NCBI GenBank assembly: GCA_035295985.1
Contig: DATHBT010000175.1
Span: forward strand, 1 to 29,816
Direction: 5' to 3'
DNA length: 29,816 nucleotides
From: JAIVGV01 sp035295985
GTDB taxonomy: Bacteria; Acidobacteriota; Blastocatellia; Pyrinomonadales; Pyrinomonadaceae
Within the stretch, counting starts at the first letter, position 1, and each line of letters begins with the position of its first letter. The notes beneath the pieces are model-generated. The model did no database searches, was not told the DNA's origin, and worked only from the letters and a program-made list of their open reading frames with translations. Shown in pieces: positions 21,646 to 29,319 of this stretch. Made by a program: the position numbers and the translations under genes.

Positions 21646-22986
21646 ATGCTTCGCAAGTGGTGGAGGACGGTTCTCGGTGCGCTGCTGGTGGCGGGCGGCG
21701 TGGCGGCGGCCGTCGCGACGTGGATGGCGCGCCAGTCGGAGGACTGGCAGTTGGCGCGCGCCGGGGCGCTCGTGTCGCTCACGTTCGTGGCGCTGCTCCT
21801 CATCTTCGTCGTGCCGCCGCTCGTGCGGGCGGCGCGGGCCGAGTCTCGCGGCTTCGACGCGCCGCTGGGCGTCACGGCCGGCGGCGCAATCGTCCTGCTG
21901 ATCTTCGTCTGCGTCGGCGCGGCGGCCTACAACACCGGCAACAACCTGCTCTTCCTCGTCTTCTCGCTGCTGCTCTCGACGCTCTTCGTCGCCTGGTCTG
22001 CGGGCCGCGCCTCCCTGCGCGATCTCTCCGTCGCCGCGCGCTTCCCCGACCACATCTTCGCGGGCGAGCCGGCGCAGGTGCTCGTCAGCTTACGCAACCC
22101 GAAGCGGGTGCTGCCGTCGTTCTCAATTCTCGTCGAAGCGCGCCACCAACTGCCCGCGGAAGACGAGACGCGCAGGCGTCTGCTCAGACGGCTCCCGCGC
22201 CCCCGCTACGCCAAGCGCGCGCTGGCCTACTTCGCCCACGTCCCGCGACGGGCGCGGGCCGAGCAGCGCGTCGAGCAGACCTTCCCGCAACGCGGCCACG
22301 TGCTCGTGACGGGCTTCGAGCTGTCGACCCGCTTCCCGTTCGGCTTCTTCCGCCTGCGCCGCCGGCTGCGCGCGCGCAACGTCGATCTGGTCATCTACCC
22401 GCGCCTCGAACCCGTCGGCGACGAGCTGCACCTGCTGCCGATGAACGCGGGCCGGCTCACGAGCACGCGCCGCGGGTCGGGCCACGACCTGCACTCTCTG
22501 CGCGAGTACCAGCCGCAGGACGACGTGCGCCACATCGACTGGAAGGCGACGGCCCGCTCGCGCCGACTCTTCGTCCGCGAGTTCGCCTCCGAGGACGAGC
22601 GGCGCGTCCACGTCGTGCTCGACACGCGCGTGCGCGGCCGCGCGGCCGGCGACGCGACCGAGCTGGCCGCGCGCTTCGAGCGGGGCGTGACGCGCGCCGC
22701 CTCGCTCGTCGCGCACTTCATCGAAGAACAGGCGGAAGTCCGCCTCACACTCGGCCCGGACGACGGGGCATACGCCGCCGGCCGCGAGCACCTCTACGCA
22801 TCCTTGCGCCGCCTCGCGCTCGTCGCGCCTAACGCACAGGGCGAAGGCGACGATCCCGATCCGCTATCCGCGTTCGCCAACCCTGCGTCGGCCGCCGACG
22901 CGCACTACGTCATCCTCCTCACCACGGCCGCGCCCGGCACCATCCCCGCGCAGGTCTGGCGCACCTCGCACGTGATTCATCTTTAA
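21646..22986 (+). CDS. DUF58 domain protein, MoxR partner
   Basis: 446 residues. Two N-terminal hydrophobic hairpins (about 7-26 and 40-60; 78-118) anchor it in the membrane. The soluble part has a beta-rich region with FPQRGHVLVTGFELSTRFPF and then the DUF58 signature REYQPQDDVRHIDWKATARS at 286-305, followed by a VWA-like fold (VHVVLDTRVRG) that lacks a full MIDAS motif. DUF58 proteins are regularly encoded with MoxR ATPases and are thought to be remodelled by them in envelope or oxidase maturation. No Shine-Dalgarno sequence precedes the ATG; the repeat arm is there instead. It converges on hemG with only an element copy between. Confidence 0.9.
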   Translation: MLRKWWRTVLGALLVAGGVAAAVATWMARQSEDWQLARAGALVSLTFVALLLIFVVPPLVRAARAESRGFDAPLGVTAGGAIVLLIFVCVGAAAYNTGNNLLFLVFSLLLSTLFVAWSAGRASLRDLSVAARFPDHIFAGEPAQVLVSLRNPKRVLPSFSILVEARHQLPAEDETRRRLLRRLPRPRYAKRALAYFAHVPRRARAEQRVEQTFPQRGHVLVTGFELSTRFPFGFFRLRRRLRARNVDLVIYPRLEPVGDELHLLPMNAGRLTSTRRGSGHDLHSLREYQPQDDVRHIDWKATARSRRLFVREFASEDERRVHVVLDTRVRGRAAGDATELAARFERGVTRAASLVAHFIEEQAEVRLTLGPDDGAYAAGREHLYASLRRLALVAPNAQGEGDDPDPLSAFANPASAADAHYVILLTTAAPGTIPAQVWRTSHVIHL

Positions 22987-22990
22987 AGAA

Positions 22991-23100
22991 GCTGTTAGCT
23001 ATTAGCTGTTAGCTTTCAGCCGGAAGGGATATAGCCTTTAGATTTCAGCTTTCTCCCGCCTTCTGTTCTCAGTCTTGCTAAGAGCTAATAGCTAACAGCT
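22991..23100. repeat. Heptamer palindrome, TGTTAGC family, copy 4
   Basis: Left arm 22993-23020: TGTTAGC, TATTAGC, TGTTAGC, TTTCAGC. Right arm 23077-23100: GCTAAGA, GCTAATA, GCTAACA, GCT. The first two units pair in the same order in both arms. It starts 6 bp after the DUF58 stop, and its right arm encodes the last codons and the stop codon of hemG on the minus strand. Between convergent genes it could terminate both. Confidence 0.9.
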
Positions 23101-24551
23101 TTTAAGAGTTGCTGCGCGGCCGTCCGCCCTTCGCGGATGCAGTCGGGCAGTCCGGCGCCGGTGTAGGCGTTGCCGGCGAGGCGCAGGGAAGGGAACTGTT
23201 CGAGGCGCGCGCGGACACGACGCATGCGCGCGATGTGACCGACCGTGTACTGGGCCATCGAGCGCGGCCAGCGGGAGACCTGCGCGAAGAGGGGCGGGGC
23301 GACGACGCCGAGCAGCTCGCGCAGGTCTTCGAGCGCGGCGGCCGTCATCGCGCCGTCGTCGAGCTGGAACATTTCGGGTTGGAGCGCGCCGCCGACGAAG
23401 GCGCGCAGCAGCGCGCGGCCGGCGGGGGCGCGGCCGGCAAATTTGACGCTGCTGAAGGAGCAGGCGATCACGCGGCGGCGCTCGACGTGCGGGACGACGA
23501 AGCCGAAGCCGTCGAGCGGGTGCGGGATGTCTGAGCGGCTGAAGGCGAGGTTGACGGTGGCGGTCGAGGCGTAACGGATCGCTTCGAGTTCGGCGGCGAG
23601 CACGGAATCGGTCGCGCGCAGCAGGTCGGCCGAGGCGTAAGCGGGCAGCGCGAGGCAGACGGCGTCGGCCGCTAGCGTTTCGCCGCCGCCGAGGCGCAGA
23701 CACCAGCGGCGCGAGGCTTCGTCAAATTTCAGAGACTCGGCGCGCGCGTTCGTGCGAACAGTGCCGGGCGGCAACTGTTCGGCCAGACGTTCGGTCAGCA
23801 GTTGCAGCCCCGCGTCCAGAGAGACGAAGAGGCCGTAGCGAGCGCCGCTCGTGCCGCGCTCGCCGTTCCGCTCATTCGCTTCGGCGCGGCGGCGCGCTTT
23901 GAGCAGGGCGCGGATGACGCTGCCGTGCTCGCGCTCCATGTCGGTGAAGCGGGGCATCGTCGCGCGGAGGCTGAGCAGTTCCGGGTCGGCCGTGTAGATG
24001 CCGCCGACCATCGGCTGCGCCATACGCTCAAGGGCCTCGCGCCCGAAGCGACGGCGGACGAACGCTGCGAGGCTTTCGTCGTCCGTCTCATCACCACGGC
24101 GGCGCGGCACGAACATCTCCAGGGCGATCCGCAGCTTCGCGGGCCAACTGAAAATGTCTGTCGTGACGAAAGGCCACAGGCGCGAGGGCGCGAGCAGCTG
24201 GAAGCCTTCGGGCACGGGGCGCAGCCGCCCGCCGCGGACTACGAAAGCGCGGCGGTGCTCGTCGTTCGTCGTGATGAGGTTCGGTTCGAGGCCGATCTCT
24301 TTGGCGAGTTCAAGACCTGCCGGCTTGTCGGAGATGAAGGAGTCGGGGCCGGCTTCGAGTAGGAAGCCGTCGCGGCGCTCGGTGCGGACTGTGCCGCCGG
24401 TGCGTGAGGACGCTTCGAGCAGGACGACTTCGGGCGCGGGCTTTTCGGGAGACGCGCGGCGCGTCAGCTCGTAAGCGGCGGCGAGGCCGCTGACGCCGCC
24501 GCCGACCACCGCAATAACTTTGCGCGCGTTAGCTTGTTGCTCCGCGCTCAT
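23085..24551 (-). CDS. hemY: HemY/CgoX-type porphyrinogen oxidase
   Basis: 488 residues. FAD-dependent oxidase of the HemG/HemY (PPOX) flavoprotein family: dinucleotide-binding VVGGGVSGLAAAYEL at 15-29, LLEASSRTGGTVRTE with LLEAGPDSFIS, the QPMVGGIYTADPELLSLRAT segment and the C-terminal FAD motif LRLAGNAYTGAGLPDCIREG. It removes six electrons from protoporphyrinogen IX (PPOX) or coproporphyrinogen III (CgoX). The neighbouring actinobacterial-like ferrochelatase and the hemE-hemH-hemY order known from Bacillus make the coproporphyrin route likely, but the sequence alone cannot decide. The start overlaps the hemH end by 23 bp. The last residues KAVSY and the stop come from the repeat at 22991-23100, replacing the native C-terminus. 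Also named hemG in databases. Confidence 0.9.
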   Translation of the reverse strand: MSAEQQANARKVIAVVGGGVSGLAAAYELTRRASPEKPAPEVVLLEASSRTGGTVRTERRDGFLLEAGPDSFISDKPAGLELAKEIGLEPNLITTNDEHRRAFVVRGGRLRPVPEGFQLLAPSRLWPFVTTDIFSWPAKLRIALEMFVPRRRGDETDDESLAAFVRRRFGREALERMAQPMVGGIYTADPELLSLRATMPRFTDMEREHGSVIRALLKARRRAEANERNGERGTSGARYGLFVSLDAGLQLLTERLAEQLPPGTVRTNARAESLKFDEASRRWCLRLGGGETLAADAVCLALPAYASADLLRATDSVLAAELEAIRYASTATVNLAFSRSDIPHPLDGFGFVVPHVERRRVIACSFSSVKFAGRAPAGRALLRAFVGGALQPEMFQLDDGAMTAAALEDLRELLGVVAPPLFAQVSRWPRSMAQYTVGHIARMRRVRARLEQFPSLRLAGNAYTGAGLPDCIREGRTAAQQLLKAVSY

Positions 24552-25638
24552 CTGTGAAAGTTGGCCCGGCGGGGCGGCCGTCCTGCGCCGCCGCGACGAC
24601 CGCAGGCCGCATCGCGCCCGGCAGGCAGCAGTCGGCGGGGCAAACGTCGTGACTCGGGCCGCGCGCGCCGAGCGCGCGGTGGGCCGGACGGCCGTCGATG
24701 CGCTCCGTGATCAGCTCGCGGATCATCGTGACGAAGGCCGGGTGCGTGCCTACCGTCGCGGCGCGGATCATGTTGAGTCCGATCTCGGCGGCAACCTGCC
24801 GGGCCTCCGTGTCGAGATCGTAAAGCACCTCCATGTGATCGGAGATGAAGCCGACGGGGTGGACGACTGCGTCGGTCGCGCCGGCCGCTTTCAGCTCGCG
24901 GAGGTGATCGCAGATGTCCGGTTCGAGCCAGGGCTGGTGCGGCGAGCCGCTGCGGCTCTGGAAGACGAGCCGCCACAGCTTTGCGCCCGCGCGCTCGGCG
25001 ACGAGCCGGCAGGTTTCGAGCAGTTGCGCCTCGTAGTCGCAGCCGGCGGCCATCGCTTCGGGGATGCTGTGCGCGGTGAAGGCGACGCGCGCCGAGGCGC
25101 GACGCTCGGCGGGGATTTGCGCGAGCGCGGCCGACAGGTTCTCCGCGTTCGGCTCGACGAAGCCGGGGTGGTTGTAGAAGGCGCGCAGCTTGTCAACGGC
25201 GGGCGCACCCTCGCCCACTTCCGCGCGGGCGTGCTCGATGTTTTCGCGGTACTGGCGGCAGCCCGAATAAGAGCTGTAGGCAGAGGTGACGAAGGCGAGG
25301 GCGCGGCGGACGCCGTCGTCGCGCATTTGCCGGAGCGCGTCGGCGAGCAGCGGGTGCCAGTTGCGGTTGCCCCAGTAGATCGGCAGCCTTGGGCCGTGCT
25401 CGTCGAGTTCGCGGCGGAGCGCGGCGATGAGTCGCCGGTTCTGCTCATTGATCGGGGAGACGCCGCCGAACAACTCGTAGTGGTGGGCGACGCCGAGCAG
25501 ACGCTCGCGGTGGATGCCCCGGCCGCGCGTCACGTTTTCGAGGAACGGCATCACGTCGTCCACCCCTTCGGGGCCGCCGAAGGAGACGACGAGCAGCGCG
25601 TCGTAAGTTTGATTCGAGTCTTCGGGCCGGTCGGTCAC
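24529..25638 (-). CDS. hemH: Ferrochelatase, probable [2Fe-2S] coproporphyrin type
   Basis: 369 residues from a GTG at 25638; an ATG at 25734 lies in a repeat element and adds nothing conserved. LLVVSFGGPEG opens the fold, catalytic His190 is in FTAHSIPEAM and the Glu of SDHMEVLYDLD (residue 270) completes the metal site. VFQSRSGSPHQPWLEPDI is the form seen in actinobacterial ferrochelatases rather than the proteobacterial SRFG...EPWL form. Cys127 (SGCRQYRE) and C-terminal Cys333, Cys337 and Cys338 (DVCPADCC) match the positions of ligands to a [2Fe-2S] cluster in Mycobacterium-type enzymes, although the C-terminal spacing differs from the CX6CXC that I recall there. It inserts Fe(II) into coproporphyrin III or protoporphyrin IX. 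Last but one gene of the heme operon. Confidence 0.9.
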   Translation of the reverse strand: MTDRPEDSNQTYDALLVVSFGGPEGVDDVMPFLENVTRGRGIHRERLLGVAHHYELFGGVSPINEQNRRLIAALRRELDEHGPRLPIYWGNRNWHPLLADALRQMRDDGVRRALAFVTSAYSSYSGCRQYRENIEHARAEVGEGAPAVDKLRAFYNHPGFVEPNAENLSAALAQIPAERRASARVAFTAHSIPEAMAAGCDYEAQLLETCRLVAERAGAKLWRLVFQSRSGSPHQPWLEPDICDHLRELKAAGATDAVVHPVGFISDHMEVLYDLDTEARQVAAEIGLNMIRAATVGTHPAFVTMIRELITERIDGRPAHRALGARGPSHDVCPADCCLPGAMRPAVVAAAQDGRPAGPTFTDERGATS

Positions 25639-25693
25639 GCGGATGAACTTACCGGCCGGCCGCGCTAAATGCAACAGGCCGCACGCGGAAATA

Positions 25694-25786
25694 CTTAGCG
25701 CCTTTGCGCCCTGGCGTGAGGCTTCTTCCCGCACGGAAAAGAAGCCTCGCGCAAAGGCGCAAAGGCGCGAAGAAGATAAGGCGCTA
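25694..25786. repeat. Palindromic element with 8-bp unit (AAAGGCGC)
   Basis: Left arm 25694-25727 (TTAGCGCCTTTGCGCC and onward to GAGGCTTCTT) and right arm 25739-25786, which holds two AAAGGCGC units, AAGAAGCCTCGCGC and GGCGCTAA. The inner 10 bp pair perfectly around a short loop CCCGCACGGAA. The right arm carries a 15-bp insertion (GAAGAAGATAAG region) absent from the left. It lies in the gap between the unknown exported gene and hemH within the heme operon. Confidence 0.8.
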
Positions 25787-25827
25787 ACGGGCGAGCGCGG
25801 CGGCGGAAGCGGCCGGCGCGGCGTCCG

Positions 25828-26304
25828 CTACTTCTTGCAGCTAAAGGGCAGCAGCTTGAAGGAGGCGCGCAAGGATATGCCGCCGAGGTACATCTGCTCG
25901 ACGACCTCGTTGTGGCGGACGAAGACGTTGCGCGTCAGGGTGCGCTCGGGGCCGGCCGCCGGCTTGGTCACGACGACCACTTCGAGCATCGCGCCGTCCT
26001 TGCGCTTCTCGACGACGTTGACGCTGTAGCGCACGCTCGGCTCTGTCGTCGCACCCGCCGCCGCGTGGTGCGCGGAAGGCGTTCCGCCCGCGACCGCCTC
26101 TTTCGAGTTGACGGGGAAGGCGAGCGCCACCTGCCGGCCGCCGTTGTAGCCGGGGATGCCGAGGTTGACGACGACCGTGTTCTTGTCGATCTTCGGCTTG
26201 CAGTCGTCCGTGATGCCATTGGCGCTGGCGTTCGTCGCGGCTGCGAGAAGGATTGCGATCAGGAGGAGTTTGGAGGGGGCGGAGCGCGTCAGCTTGGGGA
26301 ACAT
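25828..26304 (-). CDS. Exported hypothetical protein in the heme operon
   Basis: 158 residues, ATG preceded by GGAGAG on the minus strand. Signal peptide MFPKLTRSAPSKLLLIAILL with cleavage near NASANG. The mature 125 residues are mostly beta: KNTVVVNLGIPGYNGGRQVA, SVRYSVNVVEKRKDGAMLEV and LTRNVFVRHNEVVEQMYLGG, suggesting an immunoglobulin-like or lipocalin-like sandwich. Two cysteines (GITDDCKPK and the last residues SCKK) could form a disulfide. It sits between hemE (33 bp) and hemH (189 bp, with a repeat), same strand, so is probably co-transcribed. No heme-binding motif such as CXXCH is present. Family not recognised. Confidence 0.72.
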   Translation of the reverse strand: MFPKLTRSAPSKLLLIAILLAAATNASANGITDDCKPKIDKNTVVVNLGIPGYNGGRQVALAFPVNSKEAVAGGTPSAHHAAAGATTEPSVRYSVNVVEKRKDGAMLEVVVVTKPAAGPERTLTRNVFVRHNEVVEQMYLGGISLRASFKLLPFSCKK

Positions 26305-26337
26305 GTCGTCTCTCCGTGTTCGTTCTGGTTTGCGGAC

Positions 26338-27456
26338 TCAGGGGGTTGATTCGCGTCGGCTCAACTCGTGAACCGCTTCGACGAGGGCGATGACGGTATC
26401 GACCGGCGTCTCGGGGAGAATGCCGTGGCCGAGGTTGAAGATGTGGCCGGGCCGATTGGCGGCCTGCGCGAGAATCTTTTCCGCCTCGCGGCGGACGTGT
26501 GCGGGGCCGGCGAAGAGCGCCACGGGGTCGAGGTTGCCCATCACGGCGCGGTCGAATCCTACGCGCGCCCAGCCTTCGTCCAGGGAGACGCGCCAATCCA
26601 GCCCGATCACGTCGCCGCCGGCCTCGCGCATGAGTTCGAGCAGCGCGGCCGTGCCCGTGCCGAAGTGTATGACGGGAACATTGGGCGTGACGTTCTGGAT
26701 GACCGAGCGGGTGTGCGGGAGGACGAACTCGCGGTAGTCGGCGGGCGAGAGGCAGCCGACCCAGGAGTCGAATAGTTGGACGGCCTGCGCGCCGGCCTCG
26801 ATCTGGGCGTTGAGGTAGCGCGAGAGGGCGCGGGAGATGAGCGACATCATCGCGTGCCAAGCGCCCGCGTCCTCGTACATCAGCCGCTTCGTGTGGACGA
26901 AGTTTTTCGACGCGCCGCCCTCGCAGACGTAAGAAGCGAGCGTGAAGGGCGCGCCGCAGAAGCCGATGAGCGGGAGGTCTGAGCGCAGTGAGCGCCGCGT
27001 CGTGCGGATGGCCTGCATGACGTAGTCGAGCGAGTCCATCGACTCGACTTCGCGGAGGCGATCAACGTCCGAGCCTGCGCGGACGGGGTTGTGGATGACG
27101 GGGCCTTCGCCTTTGGAGAACTCCAGCTCCAGCCCCATCGGCTCGATGATGAGCAGGATGTCCGCGAAGATGATGGCGGCGTCAACGTTCAGCCGCTCGG
27201 CGGCGGTGACGGTGACTTCGGCGGCGAGATCGGGAGTCTTGCAGAGTTCCAGAAAGCCGTGGCGGGCGCGCACCTCGCGGTACTCGCGCATGTAGCGTCC
27301 GGCCTGCCGCATCAGCCAGACGGGCGTGTAGGGCACGCTCTCGCGCCGGCAAGCGCGCATGAAAGGACTCGCGGCGAGCGCGTCCGTGGTGCGCGCGGGC
27401 GCAGCGGCAGCCGAGGGGACGTATGTGTCGGGCGTCTCCGCCGGGGGACGGGTCAA
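26338..27456 (-). CDS. hemE: Uroporphyrinogen III decarboxylase
   Basis: 372 residues from a TTG at 27456 with GGAAG upstream. ATG at 27360 (start of MRACRRESVPYTPVW) would give 340 residues and is the main alternative; a longer frame upstream has no family similarity. Active-site features: PVWLMRQAGRYMREYREVR with Arg50/Arg54, FADILLIIEPMGLELEF with the catalytic Asp, GFCGAPFTLASYVCEGG, and GNLDPVALFAGPAHVRRE. It converts uroporphyrinogen III to coproporphyrinogen III by four decarboxylations in the cytosol, feeding the oxidase and ferrochelatase further along the operon. First gene of the minus-strand heme operon; its promoter lies in the 245-bp region shared with the divergent sigma factor. 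Confidence 0.92.
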   Translation of the reverse strand: MTRPPAETPDTYVPSAAAAPARTTDALAASPFMRACRRESVPYTPVWLMRQAGRYMREYREVRARHGFLELCKTPDLAAEVTVTAAERLNVDAAIIFADILLIIEPMGLELEFSKGEGPVIHNPVRAGSDVDRLREVESMDSLDYVMQAIRTTRRSLRSDLPLIGFCGAPFTLASYVCEGGASKNFVHTKRLMYEDAGAWHAMMSLISRALSRYLNAQIEAGAQAVQLFDSWVGCLSPADYREFVLPHTRSVIQNVTPNVPVIHFGTGTAALLELMREAGGDVIGLDWRVSLDEGWARVGFDRAVMGNLDPVALFAGPAHVRREAEKILAQAANRPGHIFNLGHGILPETPVDTVIALVEAVHELSRRESTP

Positions 27457-27587
27457 GAATGCTTCCGGCCTTTCAGTTGGAAACTCGGTGGAGAGGGTGT
27501 CGTAATAGCTGGAAGACACCGGGCAGGCGGGACTGTTGCAGGGGCGTCCGCACCGCCTACTAACACAATACACAAAACGGCGCGGGT

Positions 27588-27653
27588 TATACAATTCCAA
27601 AGGCGAAATTTTTTTCGCCGGCGTTTCCGGCGGCCTCCGAGGGCTAATTTTTT
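27588..27653 (+). promoter_or_regulatory. Possible promoter and hairpins before the second ECF sigma gene
   Basis: TATACAAT at 27588-27595 resembles a -10. It is followed by GGCGAAA-TTTT-TTTCGCC (27602-27619), a 7-bp hairpin, an overlapping GCCGG-CGTTT-CCGGC (27617-27631), and CCTCCGAGGG then TTTTTT (27648-27653). The two hairpins share bases and exclude each other, and the last one looks like a weak terminator, so attenuation is possible. No -35 is convincing. Confidence 0.35.
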
Positions 27654-27700
27654 GCCACAAACCCGCGCCGGGCGGTGTTTTACGGGTGAGAGCGAGGGAG

Positions 27701-28282
27701 ATGAACGGAGCGGCGAGCGCGATGACAGAGACAGCGCAGACCCCGGCGCGCGCCGCCGCGGCCACCGCCCCGACCCTCGATTTCGACGAGGCGTTCACGC
27801 GCCACCACCGCGCGGTGTACGGCGCGGCCTACTCGCTGCTGCGAGACGCGGGGCTGGCCGAGGACGTGACGCAGGAGACGTTCCTGCGGCTCCACAGCAA
27901 CCGCGAGACCGCCCCGCAGGGCGAACTGCTCAAGCCGTGGCTGCTCCGTGTCGCTCTGAACCTCTCGTACAACACGCTGCGCGGGCGCTCGCGCGCGTCG
28001 GTACGCGAGGACGAGTTCGCGAAGGAGACGGTAGGTTTCGCGGGCGCGAGCGAGTCGGTCGAGGCGGATTTCGAGCGGCGGACACGGATTGAAGAGGCGC
28101 GGCGCGCGCTTGAAAAGATTGACGAGCCGATGCGAAGCTGCCTGCTGCTCAAACAGCAGGGGCTTTCCTACCGGGAGATCGCGGCGGCCGTCTCGGTCAA
28201 CGAGAGCTACGTCGGGAGCCTGATCGCGCGCGGGCGCAAAGAGTTTGTCAGGATGTACGGCAAGATCGGAGGACGCGGATGA
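27701..28282 (+). CDS. ECF-family RNA polymerase sigma factor
   Basis: 193 residues from ATG 27701; ATG at 27722 (MTETAQ) is equally possible since the GAGGGAG before the first is very close to it. Region 2: FDEAFTRHHRAVYGAAYSLL, GLAEDVTQETFLRLHSNRE, KPWLLRVALNLSYNTLRGRS. Region 4: EEARRALEKIDEPMRSCLLL, SYREIAAAVSVNESYVGSLI (helix-turn-helix). Regions 1 and 3 are absent. Its stop overlaps the anti-sigma ATG by 4 bp. It is divergent from hemE. It is not a close copy of the sigma factor at 13586-14242 (different length and motifs), so the two modules are probably independent. Confidence 0.92.
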   Translation: MNGAASAMTETAQTPARAAAATAPTLDFDEAFTRHHRAVYGAAYSLLRDAGLAEDVTQETFLRLHSNRETAPQGELLKPWLLRVALNLSYNTLRGRSRASVREDEFAKETVGFAGASESVEADFERRTRIEEARRALEKIDEPMRSCLLLKQQGLSYREIAAAVSVNESYVGSLIARGRKEFVRMYGKIGGRG

Positions 28283-29280
28283 ACTGCCTGGACGAGGGAC
28301 TGCTGCAAGCCTTAACCGACGGCGAACTCTCGGCCGAACGGAAACGTGAGGCCGAGACGCACCTGGCCTCGTGCGCTTCGTGCGCCGCGGCGTTGGCCGG
28401 GGCCGCGCAGGAGTTCACACTCTTCTCGCAAGCCTTCGCGGTCGATGAATCGCTAAGCGTCCCGACCGAGCGGCTGCGCGCGAACATCACGTCGGCCATC
28501 GCCGAGATGCAAACGGCGCAGGCGGCCCAAGGGTTCGTCGTGCGCGGATCGTCCGGCGGGCACGTTCGTTCGTTCTGGTCGTCTCTGGCCGCCTCGTTCG
28601 CGCCGCGGCAGATCGCCGTGTTCGCGAGCCTCGCGCTCGCCGCCGTCGTTCTGGCCGCGACCTTCTTCGCCCTCCGCCCCGGCCCGCAGACCGGCAATGA
28701 CGGGCCGCGAGAGATCGCAACGAGCAACAAGCCGGCAGGGCAGTCGGGCAAGGAAACTCCGGACGCTAAGCCCGCCCCATCACCCGCGATTGTTGAAGCA
28801 GGCCCACAGAGCGAGCCGGGCGGCGCAGCGAACGCGGAAGAGTTGGCGAAGATTAGGCCGAAGAATGCCGGTTCGGAAATGGCGAAGATCAGGCCGAAGG
28901 GCGCGGGCGAGGCGGGCAAGTTCAGACCGAAGATCGTGGACACGGATCGCGGCGGCGCAGAGGTCGCCGCGGCGACGCCCCGCCCGAAGATTCCGCAACC
29001 CGAGCTGCTGCCCGTCGAGCGGCAGTATGCGAGGGAAATCGCCGCGCTCAAGACCTCCATCGAGCGCCAGAAGTTGCAGACGCTCTCGCCGACGCTGCGC
29101 GCCGAGTACGAGCGTAACGTCGCGGTCGTGGACGAGGCCATCGCCTCGACGCGCGCGGCCGTCAAGAGCAACCCGAAAGACCTTGACGCCCAGGAGTTTC
29201 TGCGCGCGGCCTACCAGGACAAGCTCGACCTGCTGTCGGCCGTCGCCGGCAAGTCGGAACTCGCGTCGGCCGACCGCTGA
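28279..29280 (+). CDS. Zinc-finger anti-sigma factor with repeat-rich outer domain
   Basis: 333 residues, ATGA overlap with the sigma gene. Zinc finger: C3 and H28-C32-C35 (HLASCASC). One transmembrane helix at about 111-132 (QIAVFASLALAAVVLAATFF) places the finger in the cytosol. The outer part of about 200 residues has a low-complexity stretch with three near-repeats, AKIRPKNAG, AKIRPKGAG and GKFRPKI, then a helical C-terminal segment of about 80 residues (REIAALKTSIERQKLQTLSP; ERNVAVVDEAIASTRAAVKS). The predicted role is to bind the adjacent ECF factor and release it after an envelope signal. The Lys/Arg-rich repeats could bind an anionic polymer such as lipopolysaccharide or peptidoglycan; this is a guess. 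Confidence 0.88.
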   Translation: MNCLDEGLLQALTDGELSAERKREAETHLASCASCAAALAGAAQEFTLFSQAFAVDESLSVPTERLRANITSAIAEMQTAQAAQGFVVRGSSGGHVRSFWSSLAASFAPRQIAVFASLALAAVVLAATFFALRPGPQTGNDGPREIATSNKPAGQSGKETPDAKPAPSPAIVEAGPQSEPGGAANAEELAKIRPKNAGSEMAKIRPKGAGEAGKFRPKIVDTDRGGAEVAAATPRPKIPQPELLPVERQYAREIAALKTSIERQKLQTLSPTLRAEYERNVAVVDEAIASTRAAVKSNPKDLDAQEFLRAAYQDKLDLLSAVAGKSELASADR

Positions 29281-29319
29281 GACAGGATCGTGCCGGGCGT
29301 GCGCGCGGAATCATCAGTG

